From NCBI GenBank assembly GCA_051654905.1, contig JBOFYY010000156.1, forward strand, positions 186,001 to 250,000: a stretch of DNA of 64,000 nt. The letters run 5' to 3'. This stretch comes from JBOFIQ01 sp051654905. GTDB taxonomy: Bacteria > Actinomycetota > Actinomycetes > Propionibacteriales > Propionibacteriaceae. The notes beneath the pieces were generated by a model. That model did no database searches. It was not told where the DNA came from and saw only the letters and a program-made list of their open reading frames with translations. Made by a program: the position numbers and the translations under genes. Below, one piece after another: positions 54,175-63,073 of the stretch. Numbering within the stretch: position 1 is the first letter of the stretch; every line of letters starts with the position of its first letter.

Positions 54175-54827
54175 AACGACTCCTCAGCGGTATTCCAGGC
54201 TGCTACTAATGCTCGGGTTGCTGTTACAACATCTGGTTGTCCGCATATTGCTGAAACTACGCTCATTCCAGCACATCCAATAGCTCGCAAAGCAGCTGCG
54301 TCAGCAGCAGTTACCCCGCCAATAGCACATACTGGCCAAAGACTTTCGGCTATCACTTCAGCAACTCCGGTTACCCCAATAGGAGCTACTCCGTCTTTTG
54401 TCATGGTGGCATGAAGGGCACCCGAACCTAAGTAATCAATAACCGAATGTTCTCCAACTGCCGCCGCACGCACCTGCTCGGGAGTATTAGCAGTCAATCC
54501 AATTATTGCTTTCTTGCCAAGTAGTTCTCGTACCTGAGCTACCGGCATATCACTTTGCCCAACATGAGCACCTTGGGCCCCAATAGCTGTCACCAGATGA
54601 ACCCGATCATTGATAATGAGCGGAATATCGTAGGGAACAAGAACTTCTCGTAGTCGCTTTCCTAGCGCTACAAAATCTTCATCGACTAGTTGGCTATCTC
54701 GTAGTTGAACCAGAGTTGCTCCAGCCGCAGCCGCCGCTGCAACTGTGTCAATAACTCCTGTCACACCACCACATTGGGCGGTATCAGTAACCAAATAAAC
54801 CGAAAGATCACAATGCAAAGAACTCAC
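54171..54827 (-). CDS. thiE: Thiamine phosphate synthase
   Basis: 218 residues from the GTG at 54827, which has AAGGA seven bases upstream. An in-frame ATG at 54845 would give 224 residues but places the ribosome binding site inside the gene. TIM-barrel motifs are VQLRDSQL, PLIINDRVHLV, GAHVGQSDMPV, DYLGSGALHAT (for the usual D-Y-x-x-x-G-P-x-x-x-T) and AIGGV. It joins HMP-PP and thiazole phosphate to thiamine phosphate. It overlaps the end of thiM by 20 bases. Confidence 0.94.
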   Translation of the reverse strand: MSSLHCDLSVYLVTDTAQCGGVTGVIDTVAAAAAAGATLVQLRDSQLVDEDFVALGKRLREVLVPYDIPLIINDRVHLVTAIGAQGAHVGQSDMPVAQVRELLGKKAIIGLTANTPEQVRAAAVGEHSVIDYLGSGALHATMTKDGVAPIGVTGVAEVIAESLWPVCAIGGVTAADAAALRAIGCAGMSVVSAICGQPDVVTATRALVAAWNTAEESL

Positions 54828-55617
54828 CTGTAATCCTTCCTTCATTTACAACATCGGCAGCGCTCACTGCAGCTAACTGGTCAAGTAGCGTAACCGCGAA
54901 AGAACCTGGGCCTGCGGTAATGGCAGCACTACGTTGGGCAGCTACACATAAATGTGCGGTAGCAGCAGTAGCTGCGACTAGCTTGTCTTCGCATACTCCG
55001 GCATATGCTGCCATGAGCGCCCCCAACGAACAGCCCACACCAGTTACTTTCGTCATCAATTCATGCCCGCTTGCCACCATTACAATCCGACGACCATCAG
55101 TCAGATAGTCAACTGCCCCGCTTACTGCCACCACACACTTATGCTGTACCGCAAGTTCCTTAGCGCTTTGTAATGCTGCAATGCTTTCATCACCAGCATC
55201 GACGCCTCTACCAGCAGATTGCGCACCGGCTAAAGCCATTATTTCTGAGGCATTACCTCGAATAATTGCTGGCTGCCCTTTTGCTAATACTTGATCAATG
55301 ATCTGGCTACGCCAAGGTAAACCATAAGCAACTGGGTCAATTACCAAATTATTTGCCTGCTCTGCTGCTTGTTGCATTGCCATACTTGTTTCTAAGTAAG
55401 GCGTACCACTATTTATTAAAGTGCCACTTGCAATAGCAGCGAAAGTACCTGCTTCTACCTCGTTATCAACCATTGCCGGGGCAGCACCAGCAGCAAGCAG
55501 CACATTAGCGGTGAAGTTTGCTACCACGATATTTGTTAAACATTGGACAAGCGGTTGAGTATTACGTAGCTGCTCCACAGCAACTGCCACTTCGCTCGAA
55601 AACGACTTATTAGACAC
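54808..55617 (-). CDS. thiM: Hydroxyethylthiazole kinase
   Basis: 269 residues from a GTG at 55617, just after the GGAAGGA at the 3' edge of a TPP riboswitch. Family motifs are VQCLTNIVVANFTANVLLA, ILTSG-region equivalent SGTLINSGTPY, RGNASEIMALAG, and the catalytic VTGVGCSLGALMAAY. It phosphorylates salvaged hydroxyethylthiazole for ThiE. The riboswitch should block translation or transcription of the whole thiM-thiE-thiD operon when TPP is abundant. Confidence 0.95.
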   Translation of the reverse strand: MSNKSFSSEVAVAVEQLRNTQPLVQCLTNIVVANFTANVLLAAGAAPAMVDNEVEAGTFAAIASGTLINSGTPYLETSMAMQQAAEQANNLVIDPVAYGLPWRSQIIDQVLAKGQPAIIRGNASEIMALAGAQSAGRGVDAGDESIAALQSAKELAVQHKCVVAVSGAVDYLTDGRRIVMVASGHELMTKVTGVGCSLGALMAAYAGVCEDKLVAATAATAHLCVAAQRSAAITAGPGSFAVTLLDQLAAVSAADVVNEGRITGEFFAL

Positions 55618-55624
55618 AATATTC

Positions 55625-55711
55625 CTTCCTTGCCGGCATTATCCGGACAGGTTCTGCGGTCGATGCCTGCTTTGGCGTCCTCTCAGCCCATAGCTAATGA
55701 GCTCCCGCGTA
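55625..55711 (-). promoter_or_regulatory. TPP riboswitch upstream of thiM
   Basis: On the minus strand the conserved order is GCGGGAGCTC, GGGCTGAGAGG, GACCGCAGAACCTG, TCCGGATAATGCCGG and CAAGGAAGG. This is a near-canonical thi-box. The closing GGAAGGA is also the thiM ribosome binding site, which points to translational control; no terminator lies between it and thiM. Confidence 0.95.
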
Positions 55712-55734
55712 TGTAGTCAGCATATACCCCAGAA

Positions 55735-56571
55735 TTACTCTTCTATCGAGGGCATTTCTGGAACAGTTCCCAAACCATAGGGAGCTGGTGGAATTAGCCC
55801 CACGATCCGACGATGTAGTGGTTCTGCTGTCGCCCCCAGATAGCGGGCAGTAAACCACAATTCAGTATCGGGATTATCGGAAACCAATCCATCAACAACT
55901 AACGGATCACCGTCGGCAATAAATTCTGTCCCAGACACAAAAGCAGTCGCATGTTCGGTAACCATAGCTACAACATTTCCCATATCGAGATTGCGGAAAT
56001 GTACTTCTAAATCAGGAATATTCAGTGCTTCCATCCCGATAGTATCGACGATCCAGCCATCATGAGATTCAACAGAAGGCAGTCTTCTTATTCCTACAAA
56101 TCCTAGAAGTCCTTCATTGGCATCTGGTGCTGTCACAACTCCGGTATTCGGCCAAACTACCGCTGCTGGCCCCATCGCTTCACAAACAGCTGTCAGAACT
56201 GAGCGAAATGCTTCAACTCTGCGAATGGGATCAACCCACGCCAGTAAGCGTTCTTGTAATTGCAATGCCCCGCGACAGTTACGTAAAGCTTTTTCTGCAT
56301 CGTCCCAAAGCCAGGATTGCGCCAGCGATGGCATAGCTGGCAGCGGAATCTGAGTCAACACCGTACTACCCCACCCCGGATCACCTTCTGGAGTGATATA
56401 GATCAGTGATTCATGGGTAATCACAACTTCATTTCCATCGCTGGAAAGATGCGGGAAAGTTTTATCAAAGAGCGTCAAAAGTAGCGGATTATCATGTTCA
56501 GGAACGCCTTCAAACCATAGCTGACATGTCAACGGCACAAACTCGTCGTCGCCGGTGTATTCCTCACTCAT
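55735..56571 (-). CDS. DUF4261 domain protein
   Basis: 278 residues from the ATG at 56571, preceded by AAGGTG; a longer frame to 56715 overlaps the divergent small gene. The pattern PLTCQLWFEGVPEHD, then AVVWPNTGVVTA, GFVGIRRLPS, SHDGWIVDTIGMEALNIPD and DGLVSDNP is that of the DUF4261 family. No membrane segment or catalytic motif is recognised and no function is established. It is divergent from a 56-residue gene. Confidence 0.75.
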   Translation of the reverse strand: MSEEYTGDDEFVPLTCQLWFEGVPEHDNPLLLTLFDKTFPHLSSDGNEVVITHESLIYITPEGDPGWGSTVLTQIPLPAMPSLAQSWLWDDAEKALRNCRGALQLQERLLAWVDPIRRVEAFRSVLTAVCEAMGPAAVVWPNTGVVTAPDANEGLLGFVGIRRLPSVESHDGWIVDTIGMEALNIPDLEVHFRNLDMGNVVAMVTEHATAFVSGTEFIADGDPLVVDGLVSDNPDTELWFTARYLGATAEPLHRRIVGLIPPAPYGLGTVPEMPSIEE

Positions 56572-56596
56572 GCTTTTACACCTTACTGTGGTACCT

Positions 56597-56767
56597 ATGT
56601 CTACTGAATATCGTGAGCCCGGACGCGATGGCTCCACTGGCATTGTTTCTTCCCAGCGCGCTATCCGAGCTCGCGAAGTCAGCCGACCACGCCCCGAAGA
56701 TATCGATGCCGCCAAAGCAGTACTTGATGATCTGGTAGCGCGAGCGCGAGGTCAGCGTCGCCCCTAA
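56597..56767 (+). CDS. Small conserved-looking protein, 56 residues
   Basis: The ATG at 56597 lies seven bases after TACTGT (56584-56589), fitting a leaderless message. The protein has STEYREPGRDGSTGIVSSQR at the start and RAREVSRPRPEDIDAAKAVL toward the end, basic at both ends with a predicted C-terminal helix. Its motif content (S-T-G-I-V-x-S-Q-R-A, R-P-R-P-E-D) looks conserved rather than random. I do not recognise a named family. It is convergent with the nitroreductase-like gene eight bases further on. Confidence 0.55.
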   Translation: MSTEYREPGRDGSTGIVSSQRAIRAREVSRPRPEDIDAAKAVLDDLVARARGQRRP

Positions 56768-56775
56768 AAGAGAAT

Positions 56776-57378
56776 CTAGTCGAAGATGGGTCCGACGGTG
56801 CGGGAACGTTTAAGTTCAAAAAATCCTGAATATGAAGTCATCGCAACCAAACCGTCGAAAAGCACTCCGGCTTGTTCGCCTCGCGGTGCTGGCGATAGCA
56901 CTGGACCGAACAGGCTCATGCCATTGATCCGAAGTACCGGGGTGCCCACATCGCTACCGACTGGATCCATTCCTTGATGATGCGACGCACGCAGCAACTC
57001 ATCTTTTTCATCGATGTCGTAGAACCCGATGAGATCCAAAGGTAATCCAGCATCCGCCAAAGCCGCCGCTACCGTGTCTTCGCAAACTGGTTGACCTTTG
57101 GGGTGAAACCGAGAGCCAACCGCATCATAAAAATCTTTCAATCCTGATGCACCGCTATGTTTTTCCACAGCTAGTGCCACCCGCGCCGGCCCCCAAGCAC
57201 GATCCATCCGGGCTCGATAGTCGGCTGGTAAGTCTCGATTCTCGTTGAGAACAGCCAGACTCATTACATGAAAAGTTGTATGTACGTCACGAACTTTTGC
57301 TACTTCTTCCATCCAACGAGAAGTAATCCAAGCAAAAGGACAAGTCGGATCAAACCAGAAATCAACAGCCGTAGTCAT
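56776..57378 (-). CDS. DsbA-like, mycothiol-dependent nitroreductase (Rv2466c) family
   Basis: 200 residues. VDFWFDPTCPFAWITSRW at the start, FHVMSLAVLNENRDLP, DVGTPVLRINGMSLFGPVL and the ending FFELKRSRT closely follow the family of M. tuberculosis Rv2466c. The active-site motif is C13-P-F-A16: the second Cys of the CPWC motif is Ala. A monothiol mechanism with mycothiol is possible. The enzyme reduces nitro compounds or dyes in relatives. It is divergent from pepN. Confidence 0.85.
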   Translation of the reverse strand: MTTAVDFWFDPTCPFAWITSRWMEEVAKVRDVHTTFHVMSLAVLNENRDLPADYRARMDRAWGPARVALAVEKHSGASGLKDFYDAVGSRFHPKGQPVCEDTVAAALADAGLPLDLIGFYDIDEKDELLRASHHQGMDPVGSDVGTPVLRINGMSLFGPVLSPAPRGEQAGVLFDGLVAMTSYSGFFELKRSRTVGPIFD

Positions 57379-57486
57379 ATAGCTACCCTAATGACTCAGC
57401 ACATTGTTGTGCGACTCCCCCATGATGTTGCTCTTGCTGCACTGATATAGAGTCGCCTACATCTCATCACTCAAGTAAGGACAGAG

Positions 57487-60078
57487 ATGTATCACGCTAA
57501 TATCACCCGCGCAGAAGCACAGCATCGTTCGAAGCTGCTTACAGCTAAGTCTTATGAGGTCACCGTAGATCTCACTGGAAAACGTCCTGACGGTAGCGCT
57601 CTTAAGGAACCAGAAGCTCAATTCGTTTCCACCTCTACCGTGGTTTTTGAGATGCTTTCTGATGCAGCTAATGACATTAACCTCATTGCTGATGAGATCA
57701 TTTCAGCTACTCTCGACGGACAGCCTCTTGATCTAGCCACATATGCCGATTACAAGTTCCCATTCACTGCAACTCGTGGGGAACATACGCTTTCAATCAC
57801 TTCAGTTATGCGCTATTCGCGTACTGGTGAAGGTTTGCATCGATTTGTTGATCCTGCTGATGATCGCATCTATCTCTACACGCAGTTCGAGTCAGCTGAC
57901 GCGCGACGGATGTTCGCTAATTTTGAGCAGCCCGATCAAAAAGCCACCTTCCAGTTCACGGTAATTGCCCCCGAAAATTGGCAGGTCGTATCTAATACTG
58001 ACCATGCAGGTGCTGAAGCTGTCGGGAATGGTTTTGCTAAATTTATTTTCGCCCCCACGCTACAGATGTCTACTTACATCACCGCACTTGTCGCCGGCGA
58101 GTACCACCGCGTCGATTCCTCTTATGAAGCCAAAGCTGGAACTATCGGCATGGGAATCCTATGCCGCCAGTCGCTGAAAGAGCATCTCGATGCTGACAAG
58201 ATTTGGGAAACCACTAAGCGTGGCTTTGAGGTCTTCGAAGAGGCCTTCGGACACGAATACCCCTTCGGTAAATATGACCAGTCCTTTGTACCCGAGTTCA
58301 ATGCTGGCGCTATGGAGAATGCTGGCTGTGTTACCCACCGCGATGAATACATTTTCCGTTCTCGCGTAACTGCTGCTGCTCTTGAAAGCCGCGACAATAC
58401 AATCCTTCATGAGCTCTGCCATATGTGGTTTGGCGACTTGGTAACTATGAAGTGGTGGGACGATCTGTGGCTAAACGAATCTTTCGCTGAGTGGGGATCT
58501 CATTTTGCTCAGCAGAAGATCGCCGCAAAGTACAACACCGACGTTGATGCCTGGGCATCATTCTGCAATGGCCGCAAGAATTGGGCATATAACCAAGATC
58601 AGCTCCCCACCACACACCCTATCGCCGCAGATATGGTTGATTTAGAAGCTGTAGAGCTTAACTTTGACGGTATTACCTATGCCAAGGGAGCTTCTGCCCT
58701 ACGTCAGCTCGTAGCATTCGTCGGCGAGAAAGAGTTCCTTACTGGGGTTCGCGCCTACTTTGCTAAGCATGCATTTAAGAACACCGAACTCTCTGATCTG
58801 CTCAGCGAACTGACAGCAGCTTCTGGACGCGATCTATCGCGCTACACCAGCGAATGGCTAGGACAGTCGGGCGTCAATACGTTACGCGCTGACTTCGACA
58901 TCGACAGCGAAGGTTGTTTTACGCGTTTTTCAGTAGCACAGAGCGCTATTGAACAGTACCCGCAGCTACGTCAGCATCGGTTAGCTATCGGGCTTTACAA
59001 CATGGTAGATGGAAAACTTGCCTGCACCGAAAGTATCGAATGCGATATCGATGGCGCTAACACTGAGCTACCACAATTGGTTGGTAAGAAGCGTCCAGCA
59101 CTCCTGTTACTCAACGATGGCGATCTGACGTACACCAAGATTCGTCTTGATGACCAGTCGCTTGCCACTTTGATTGCGCACATTAAGGATCTTGATTCTC
59201 GCCTAGCCCGCGCCCTATGTTGGGGAGCTGCTTGGGATATGACCCGCGATGGTGAGATGGATGCCAAGGATTACATTTCGCTAGTTTTGGCTGGTATTGG
59301 CAATGAAGACGATATGACTGCGGTAAGCGCTCATTCAGGTGCCGCAATCACGGCTGCCACAAACTTCTTACCGGCCGAACAGCATACTGCTGCTCGCGAA
59401 CAGTTAACCCATGGATTCGCTGAGTTACTAAATGCTGCTGCACCTGGCTCTGATAAGCAGCTAATTTTTGTCAAGGCTATGGCAACAGCAGCTAATACTG
59501 ATGCAGCATCAGCAAATATTGCCGCATGGCTCCGTGGCGAAGATGCTCCAGAAGGTCTAATCCTTGACACTGATCTTCGCTGGAACTTGTTAGCTTCACT
59601 AGCAGCTCAAGGTAAGGCTAGCGACAATATGATTGACGAGATGGCTGCCAATGATAAAACCATCACTGGCGCAGAATGGGCAGCACTGGTTCGAGCTGCT
59701 CGTCCAACAGCAGCGGCTAAAGCTGAAGCATGGCAGGTAGCAGCTGAAGATCCTCAGACTCCTAATGAAACACAACGTAAAGTTGCTGTTGCATTCCACC
59801 AACCAGGACAAGAAGAGCTACTAGCCCCTTATGTTGACCAGTACTTTGCGTTAGTTGAAAAGATTTCTAATAAAGAAGGAATCTGGGAAACTCGTTCGCA
59901 AGCTATTGCTCATGCTGCTGTGGTTTGCTTGTTCCCCAAGAATCGCACCCAAGAGATCTTGGATCGGGTAGATGCTTGGATGGATGGAAAGAAGTTCTCC
60001 GATCAGGTGACTCGTCAGCTTGCCGAGCAACGCGATGCGCTACGTCGTGCACTTGCTTGTCAGAAAGCAGCTCGATAG
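57487..60078 (+). CDS. pepN: Aminopeptidase N (M1 family)
   Basis: 863 residues. The exopeptidase motif GAMEN lies near residue 275 and the zinc site HELCHMWFGDLVTMKWWDD at 308-326 with the third ligand Glu in NESFAEWGSHF. The N-terminal beta domain starts RAEAQHRSKLLTAKSYEVTV, and the long helical C-terminal domain ends DALRRALACQKAA. It removes N-terminal residues from peptides in the cytoplasm. AAGGACAGAG precedes the start. It is a single-gene unit ended by a hairpin. Confidence 0.95.
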   Translation: MYHANITRAEAQHRSKLLTAKSYEVTVDLTGKRPDGSALKEPEAQFVSTSTVVFEMLSDAANDINLIADEIISATLDGQPLDLATYADYKFPFTATRGEHTLSITSVMRYSRTGEGLHRFVDPADDRIYLYTQFESADARRMFANFEQPDQKATFQFTVIAPENWQVVSNTDHAGAEAVGNGFAKFIFAPTLQMSTYITALVAGEYHRVDSSYEAKAGTIGMGILCRQSLKEHLDADKIWETTKRGFEVFEEAFGHEYPFGKYDQSFVPEFNAGAMENAGCVTHRDEYIFRSRVTAAALESRDNTILHELCHMWFGDLVTMKWWDDLWLNESFAEWGSHFAQQKIAAKYNTDVDAWASFCNGRKNWAYNQDQLPTTHPIAADMVDLEAVELNFDGITYAKGASALRQLVAFVGEKEFLTGVRAYFAKHAFKNTELSDLLSELTAASGRDLSRYTSEWLGQSGVNTLRADFDIDSEGCFTRFSVAQSAIEQYPQLRQHRLAIGLYNMVDGKLACTESIECDIDGANTELPQLVGKKRPALLLLNDGDLTYTKIRLDDQSLATLIAHIKDLDSRLARALCWGAAWDMTRDGEMDAKDYISLVLAGIGNEDDMTAVSAHSGAAITAATNFLPAEQHTAAREQLTHGFAELLNAAAPGSDKQLIFVKAMATAANTDAASANIAAWLRGEDAPEGLILDTDLRWNLLASLAAQGKASDNMIDEMAANDKTITGAEWAALVRAARPTAAAKAEAWQVAAEDPQTPNETQRKVAVAFHQPGQEELLAPYVDQYFALVEKISNKEGIWETRSQAIAHAAVVCLFPKNRTQEILDRVDAWMDGKKFSDQVTRQLAEQRDALRRALACQKAAR

Positions 60079-60096
60079 CTGCCTTTCCCTAATGAT

Positions 60097-60127
60097 GTGG
60101 CGGTTTCTGCACTCCAGAAGCCGCCAC
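60097..60127 (+). terminator. pepN terminator-like hairpin
   Basis: Arms 60097-60109 and 60115-60127 pair over 13 bases with one G-T and a five-base loop, 19 bases after the pepN stop. The T run after it is weak (TCATTGATTCTT). Confidence 0.6.
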
Positions 60128-60187
60128 TCATTGATTCTTATGCGTTCACTTCTTGACGCCAGCCCTATCCCCTTGCAGGATTGAGAT

Positions 60188-61384
60188 ATGTCCCGGACAC
60201 CGATGCCCCCCGCTTCACGCGGCACCGGTTCCCCGCATGCCCTACGTCGACGCAATCAAGAACTTCTTATTGAAGCGCTCCGAACTCACGGCCCCAGCAC
60301 TCAAACTACCCTTGCTCGCACCACCGGATTATCTGCAGCAACAATTTCTAATCTGGTAAAAATACTTGACGACGAAAATCTGATTCGGTCACGAAATGTG
60401 ATTCAATCAGGTCGTCGCGCCGTTGAAATTACGCTGAGAGTAGATGAAACTCTCGCGGTAGGTTTCGACGTGGGTCGCAACGAATTGCGTACTGTTGTTT
60501 CTAAGCTAGATCACGAGATCGTAGCAGAACATATCGTTGATTTACCCCACGAACATCGTCCCCATCAGGTAATTGAGCTAAGCCGCACCCTATTACGAGA
60601 ACTATTAGCTGACAACAGTCTCGATCCACGCAATGTTGGCGGAATTGGGATGGGTATTCCAACTGCTATCGGAGCAGACCAAAAAGCTCTTGATCCTGAC
60701 CAGCTCTTGCCACATTGGCATGATGTCGATCTTCCAGCACTAGCCCAAAATGCTTTTGATATCCCAGTAATTTTAGACAACAATGCCAATCTAGGAGCAT
60801 TGGCGCATCGCAGCTTTGGCCCCTATTCCTCTGTAGATAATCTGGTTTTTATTAGCGTAGGAGTGGGAATAGGAGCTGGCGTAATCGCTGGTGGACAACT
60901 AATTCGCGGGCACAGCGGTGGCGCTGGAGAGATTGGGCATCTCCCAGTATTTGAAGGTGGAAATCTATGCTTTTGCGGCAATCGCGGTTGCCTCACCAGC
61001 GTCGCATCAACTACAGCTATCGGCACTGCACTATCGCAAACTCGTCTAGGGCGCAGTCCCGGAGACGCCGATATTGTGACGCTAGCCCGCAATCGTGACA
61101 TCACTGCACGTCGAATCCTCGAAGATGCTGGGATTTGTCTTGGTTTTGCAGTCGCAGCCGTATGTAATGTCCTCAATCCAGAAATCGTAGTTATTGGCGG
61201 ACCGTTAGCTCCTATTGGCGCCCAATTTCTAGATCCTATTAGCCGTGGAATGGCTCGTCGCACGCTGCCTTCGGTAGCGCTAAATACCCAACTCACCATG
61301 TCTCACCTTGGTTCTAGAACTGGCGCATTAGGTGCTGCTTGTTTAGCAATGCAACAAATTTCTATTGCGTCTTTGAAAAGATAA
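60188..61384 (+). CDS. ROK family transcriptional repressor
   Basis: 398 residues. An N-terminal winged helix (about 18-78: RRRNQELLIEALRTHG, TTLARTTGLSAATISNLVK) precedes a ROK sugar-kinase-like domain with GFDVGRNELRTVV, GGIGMGIPTAIG, GVGIGAGVIAGGQL and the zinc site GNLCFCGNRGCL. NagC/XylR-like members bind a sugar and release DNA. It directly precedes an MmsA-type sugar ABC transporter, whose upstream region has three palindromes, so it probably controls that importer. AGGA lies seven bases before the start. Confidence 0.92.
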   Translation: MSRTPMPPASRGTGSPHALRRRNQELLIEALRTHGPSTQTTLARTTGLSAATISNLVKILDDENLIRSRNVIQSGRRAVEITLRVDETLAVGFDVGRNELRTVVSKLDHEIVAEHIVDLPHEHRPHQVIELSRTLLRELLADNSLDPRNVGGIGMGIPTAIGADQKALDPDQLLPHWHDVDLPALAQNAFDIPVILDNNANLGALAHRSFGPYSSVDNLVFISVGVGIGAGVIAGGQLIRGHSGGAGEIGHLPVFEGGNLCFCGNRGCLTSVASTTAIGTALSQTRLGRSPGDADIVTLARNRDITARRILEDAGICLGFAVAAVCNVLNPEIVVIGGPLAPIGAQFLDPISRGMARRTLPSVALNTQLTMSHLGSRTGALGAACLAMQQISIASLKR

Positions 61385-61385
61385 C

Positions 61386-61439
61386 GCAACATGTTGCATT
61401 CAAGAGTTGACGTCAAGGAGGTTTAAGACGTACCGTCTT
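61386..61439 (+). promoter_or_regulatory. mmsA promoter with three palindromes
   Basis: TTGACG (61407-61412), 18 bases, then TACCGT (61431-61436) is a likely promoter. Palindromes: GCAACATGTTGC at 61386-61397, TTGACGTCAA at 61407-61416 over the -35 box, and AAGACG-TAC-CGTCTT at 61425-61439 over the -10 box. The arrangement suits repression by the ROK protein encoded just upstream. GGGAG serves as ribosome binding site before 61487. Confidence 0.55.
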
Positions 61440-61486
61440 CTCATCCCCGGTGCGATGGTGCGCTGGCTAGAAAATTGGGAGCCTGA

Positions 61487-63073
61487 ATGGATAACGTCAT
61501 TCTGGGAATGCGCCACATCACAAAAACCTTCCCTGGTGTGAAGGCTTTAGACGATGTCAATCTGACCGTCCATGCAGGTGAGGTGCACGCTATTTGTGGG
61601 GAAAATGGTGCCGGAAAATCCACTCTGATGAAGGTGCTCTCGGGAGTCTACCCGCACGGAACCTACGACGGCGAAATTACTTTTGATGGTCGTCCAGTTG
61701 CCTTCAGCGATATTAAATCCTCCGAAAGCACTGGCATTGTCATCATCCACCAAGAGCTAGCACTCATTCCAGAACTATCAATTGCTGAAAATATTTTTCT
61801 TGGCAATGAAAATACTCACCGCGGTCTCATCGACTGGCGCAAAGCTGAGTCTCAGGCCAAAGTTCTCATGGAACGAGTCGGTCTTTACGAAGATCCTCGT
61901 ACGCTAGTGAAAACAATCGGCGTCGGAAAACAGCAGCTAGTTGAAATCGCTAAGGCTCTCAACAAAAACGTCAAACTCCTGATTCTCGATGAACCCACAG
62001 CAGCGTTAAACGAGAACGACTCACAGCATCTCCTTGATCTGATTCGTCAATTACGCAGTCGCGGCGTCACCAGCATTATCATCAGCCACAAACTCAACGA
62101 GATTATGGCGCTAGCTGACACCATCACTGTGCTTCGCGATGGACAGACAGTGGAAACCCTGATTGTTGACGAAAACCTCGACGAAGACCGTCTCATTCGG
62201 AGCATGGTTGGACGTCCGCTAGACAGTCGCTTCCCTGACTACACCCCAAACATCGGAGAAACTTTCTTCGAAGTGAAAAATTGGACCGTACGTCATCCAG
62301 ATATGGCTGAATGTATGGTCAGCAATGACAATTCTTTCTTCGTCCGACGTGGTGAAATCGTTGGTTTTGCCGGTTTGATGGGAGCTGGACGTACTGAACT
62401 TGCCCGTTCACTATTTGGTCGTTCCTACGGTAGCTACATTCGTGGGACCATCATCATGGATGGCAAGGAGGTTGTTCTAAAGAACGTCAGCCAAGCCATT
62501 AAACATGGTCTTGCCTATGTAACTGAAGACCGTAAAGCTCTTGGTTTTAACCATGTCGACGCTATCAAAGCAACCGTGTCATCGGCTGACCTTGCTCGCA
62601 TCACTGAAAATCATCTAATTAGTGATTACAAAGAACATCACGCTGCCGAAGACTACCGTCGATCTCTCAATATCAAAGCTCCTACCGTGGAATCTGCCAC
62701 CGAAAAACTTTCTGGCGGTAACCAGCAAAAAGTAGTGCTAGCAAAATGGCTCTTCACTGAACCAGATCTTTTGATCCTTGACGAGCCTACTCGTGGCATT
62801 GACGTAGGCGCCAAGTACGAGATTTATAAGATTATCCAGTCTCTTGCCGCCCGCGGAAAAGGCGTAATCCTGATTTCCTCGGAACTTCCTGAACTACTTG
62901 GCCTTGCTGACCGTATCTACACCTTAAATGCAGGCCATATCACTGGTTGCCTCGATCGAGCCGAAGCAGATCAGGAAAGCCTCATGAAACTTATGACCCA
63001 AGACGCACGTCGTAGCACCGCTGCGGCAAAGAAGTCTGCTACTACCTCTCAGTCCCAGAACGGAAACCTGTGA
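61487..63073 (+). CDS. mmsA: Sugar ABC transporter ATP-binding protein (MmsA/XylG type)
   Basis: 528 residues with two ABC domains in one chain, the carbohydrate-uptake type 2 plan. Walker A of domain 1 is GENGAGKSTLMKVLSGVYP (38-56); signature VGKQQLVEIAKAL; Walker B LLILDEPTAALNEND. Domain 2 has the degenerate GLMGAGRTELARSLFG, signature LSGGNQQKVVLAKWL and LLILDEPTRGIDVG. It energises import of a monosaccharide, perhaps xylose, glucose or galactose. The C-terminal 25 residues are Ser/Lys-rich and extra. The stop overlaps the permease start by one base. Confidence 0.93.
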   Translation: MDNVILGMRHITKTFPGVKALDDVNLTVHAGEVHAICGENGAGKSTLMKVLSGVYPHGTYDGEITFDGRPVAFSDIKSSESTGIVIIHQELALIPELSIAENIFLGNENTHRGLIDWRKAESQAKVLMERVGLYEDPRTLVKTIGVGKQQLVEIAKALNKNVKLLILDEPTAALNENDSQHLLDLIRQLRSRGVTSIIISHKLNEIMALADTITVLRDGQTVETLIVDENLDEDRLIRSMVGRPLDSRFPDYTPNIGETFFEVKNWTVRHPDMAECMVSNDNSFFVRRGEIVGFAGLMGAGRTELARSLFGRSYGSYIRGTIIMDGKEVVLKNVSQAIKHGLAYVTEDRKALGFNHVDAIKATVSSADLARITENHLISDYKEHHAAEDYRRSLNIKAPTVESATEKLSGGNQQKVVLAKWLFTEPDLLILDEPTRGIDVGAKYEIYKIIQSLAARGKGVILISSELPELLGLADRIYTLNAGHITGCLDRAEADQESLMKLMTQDARRSTAAAKKSATTSQSQNGNL

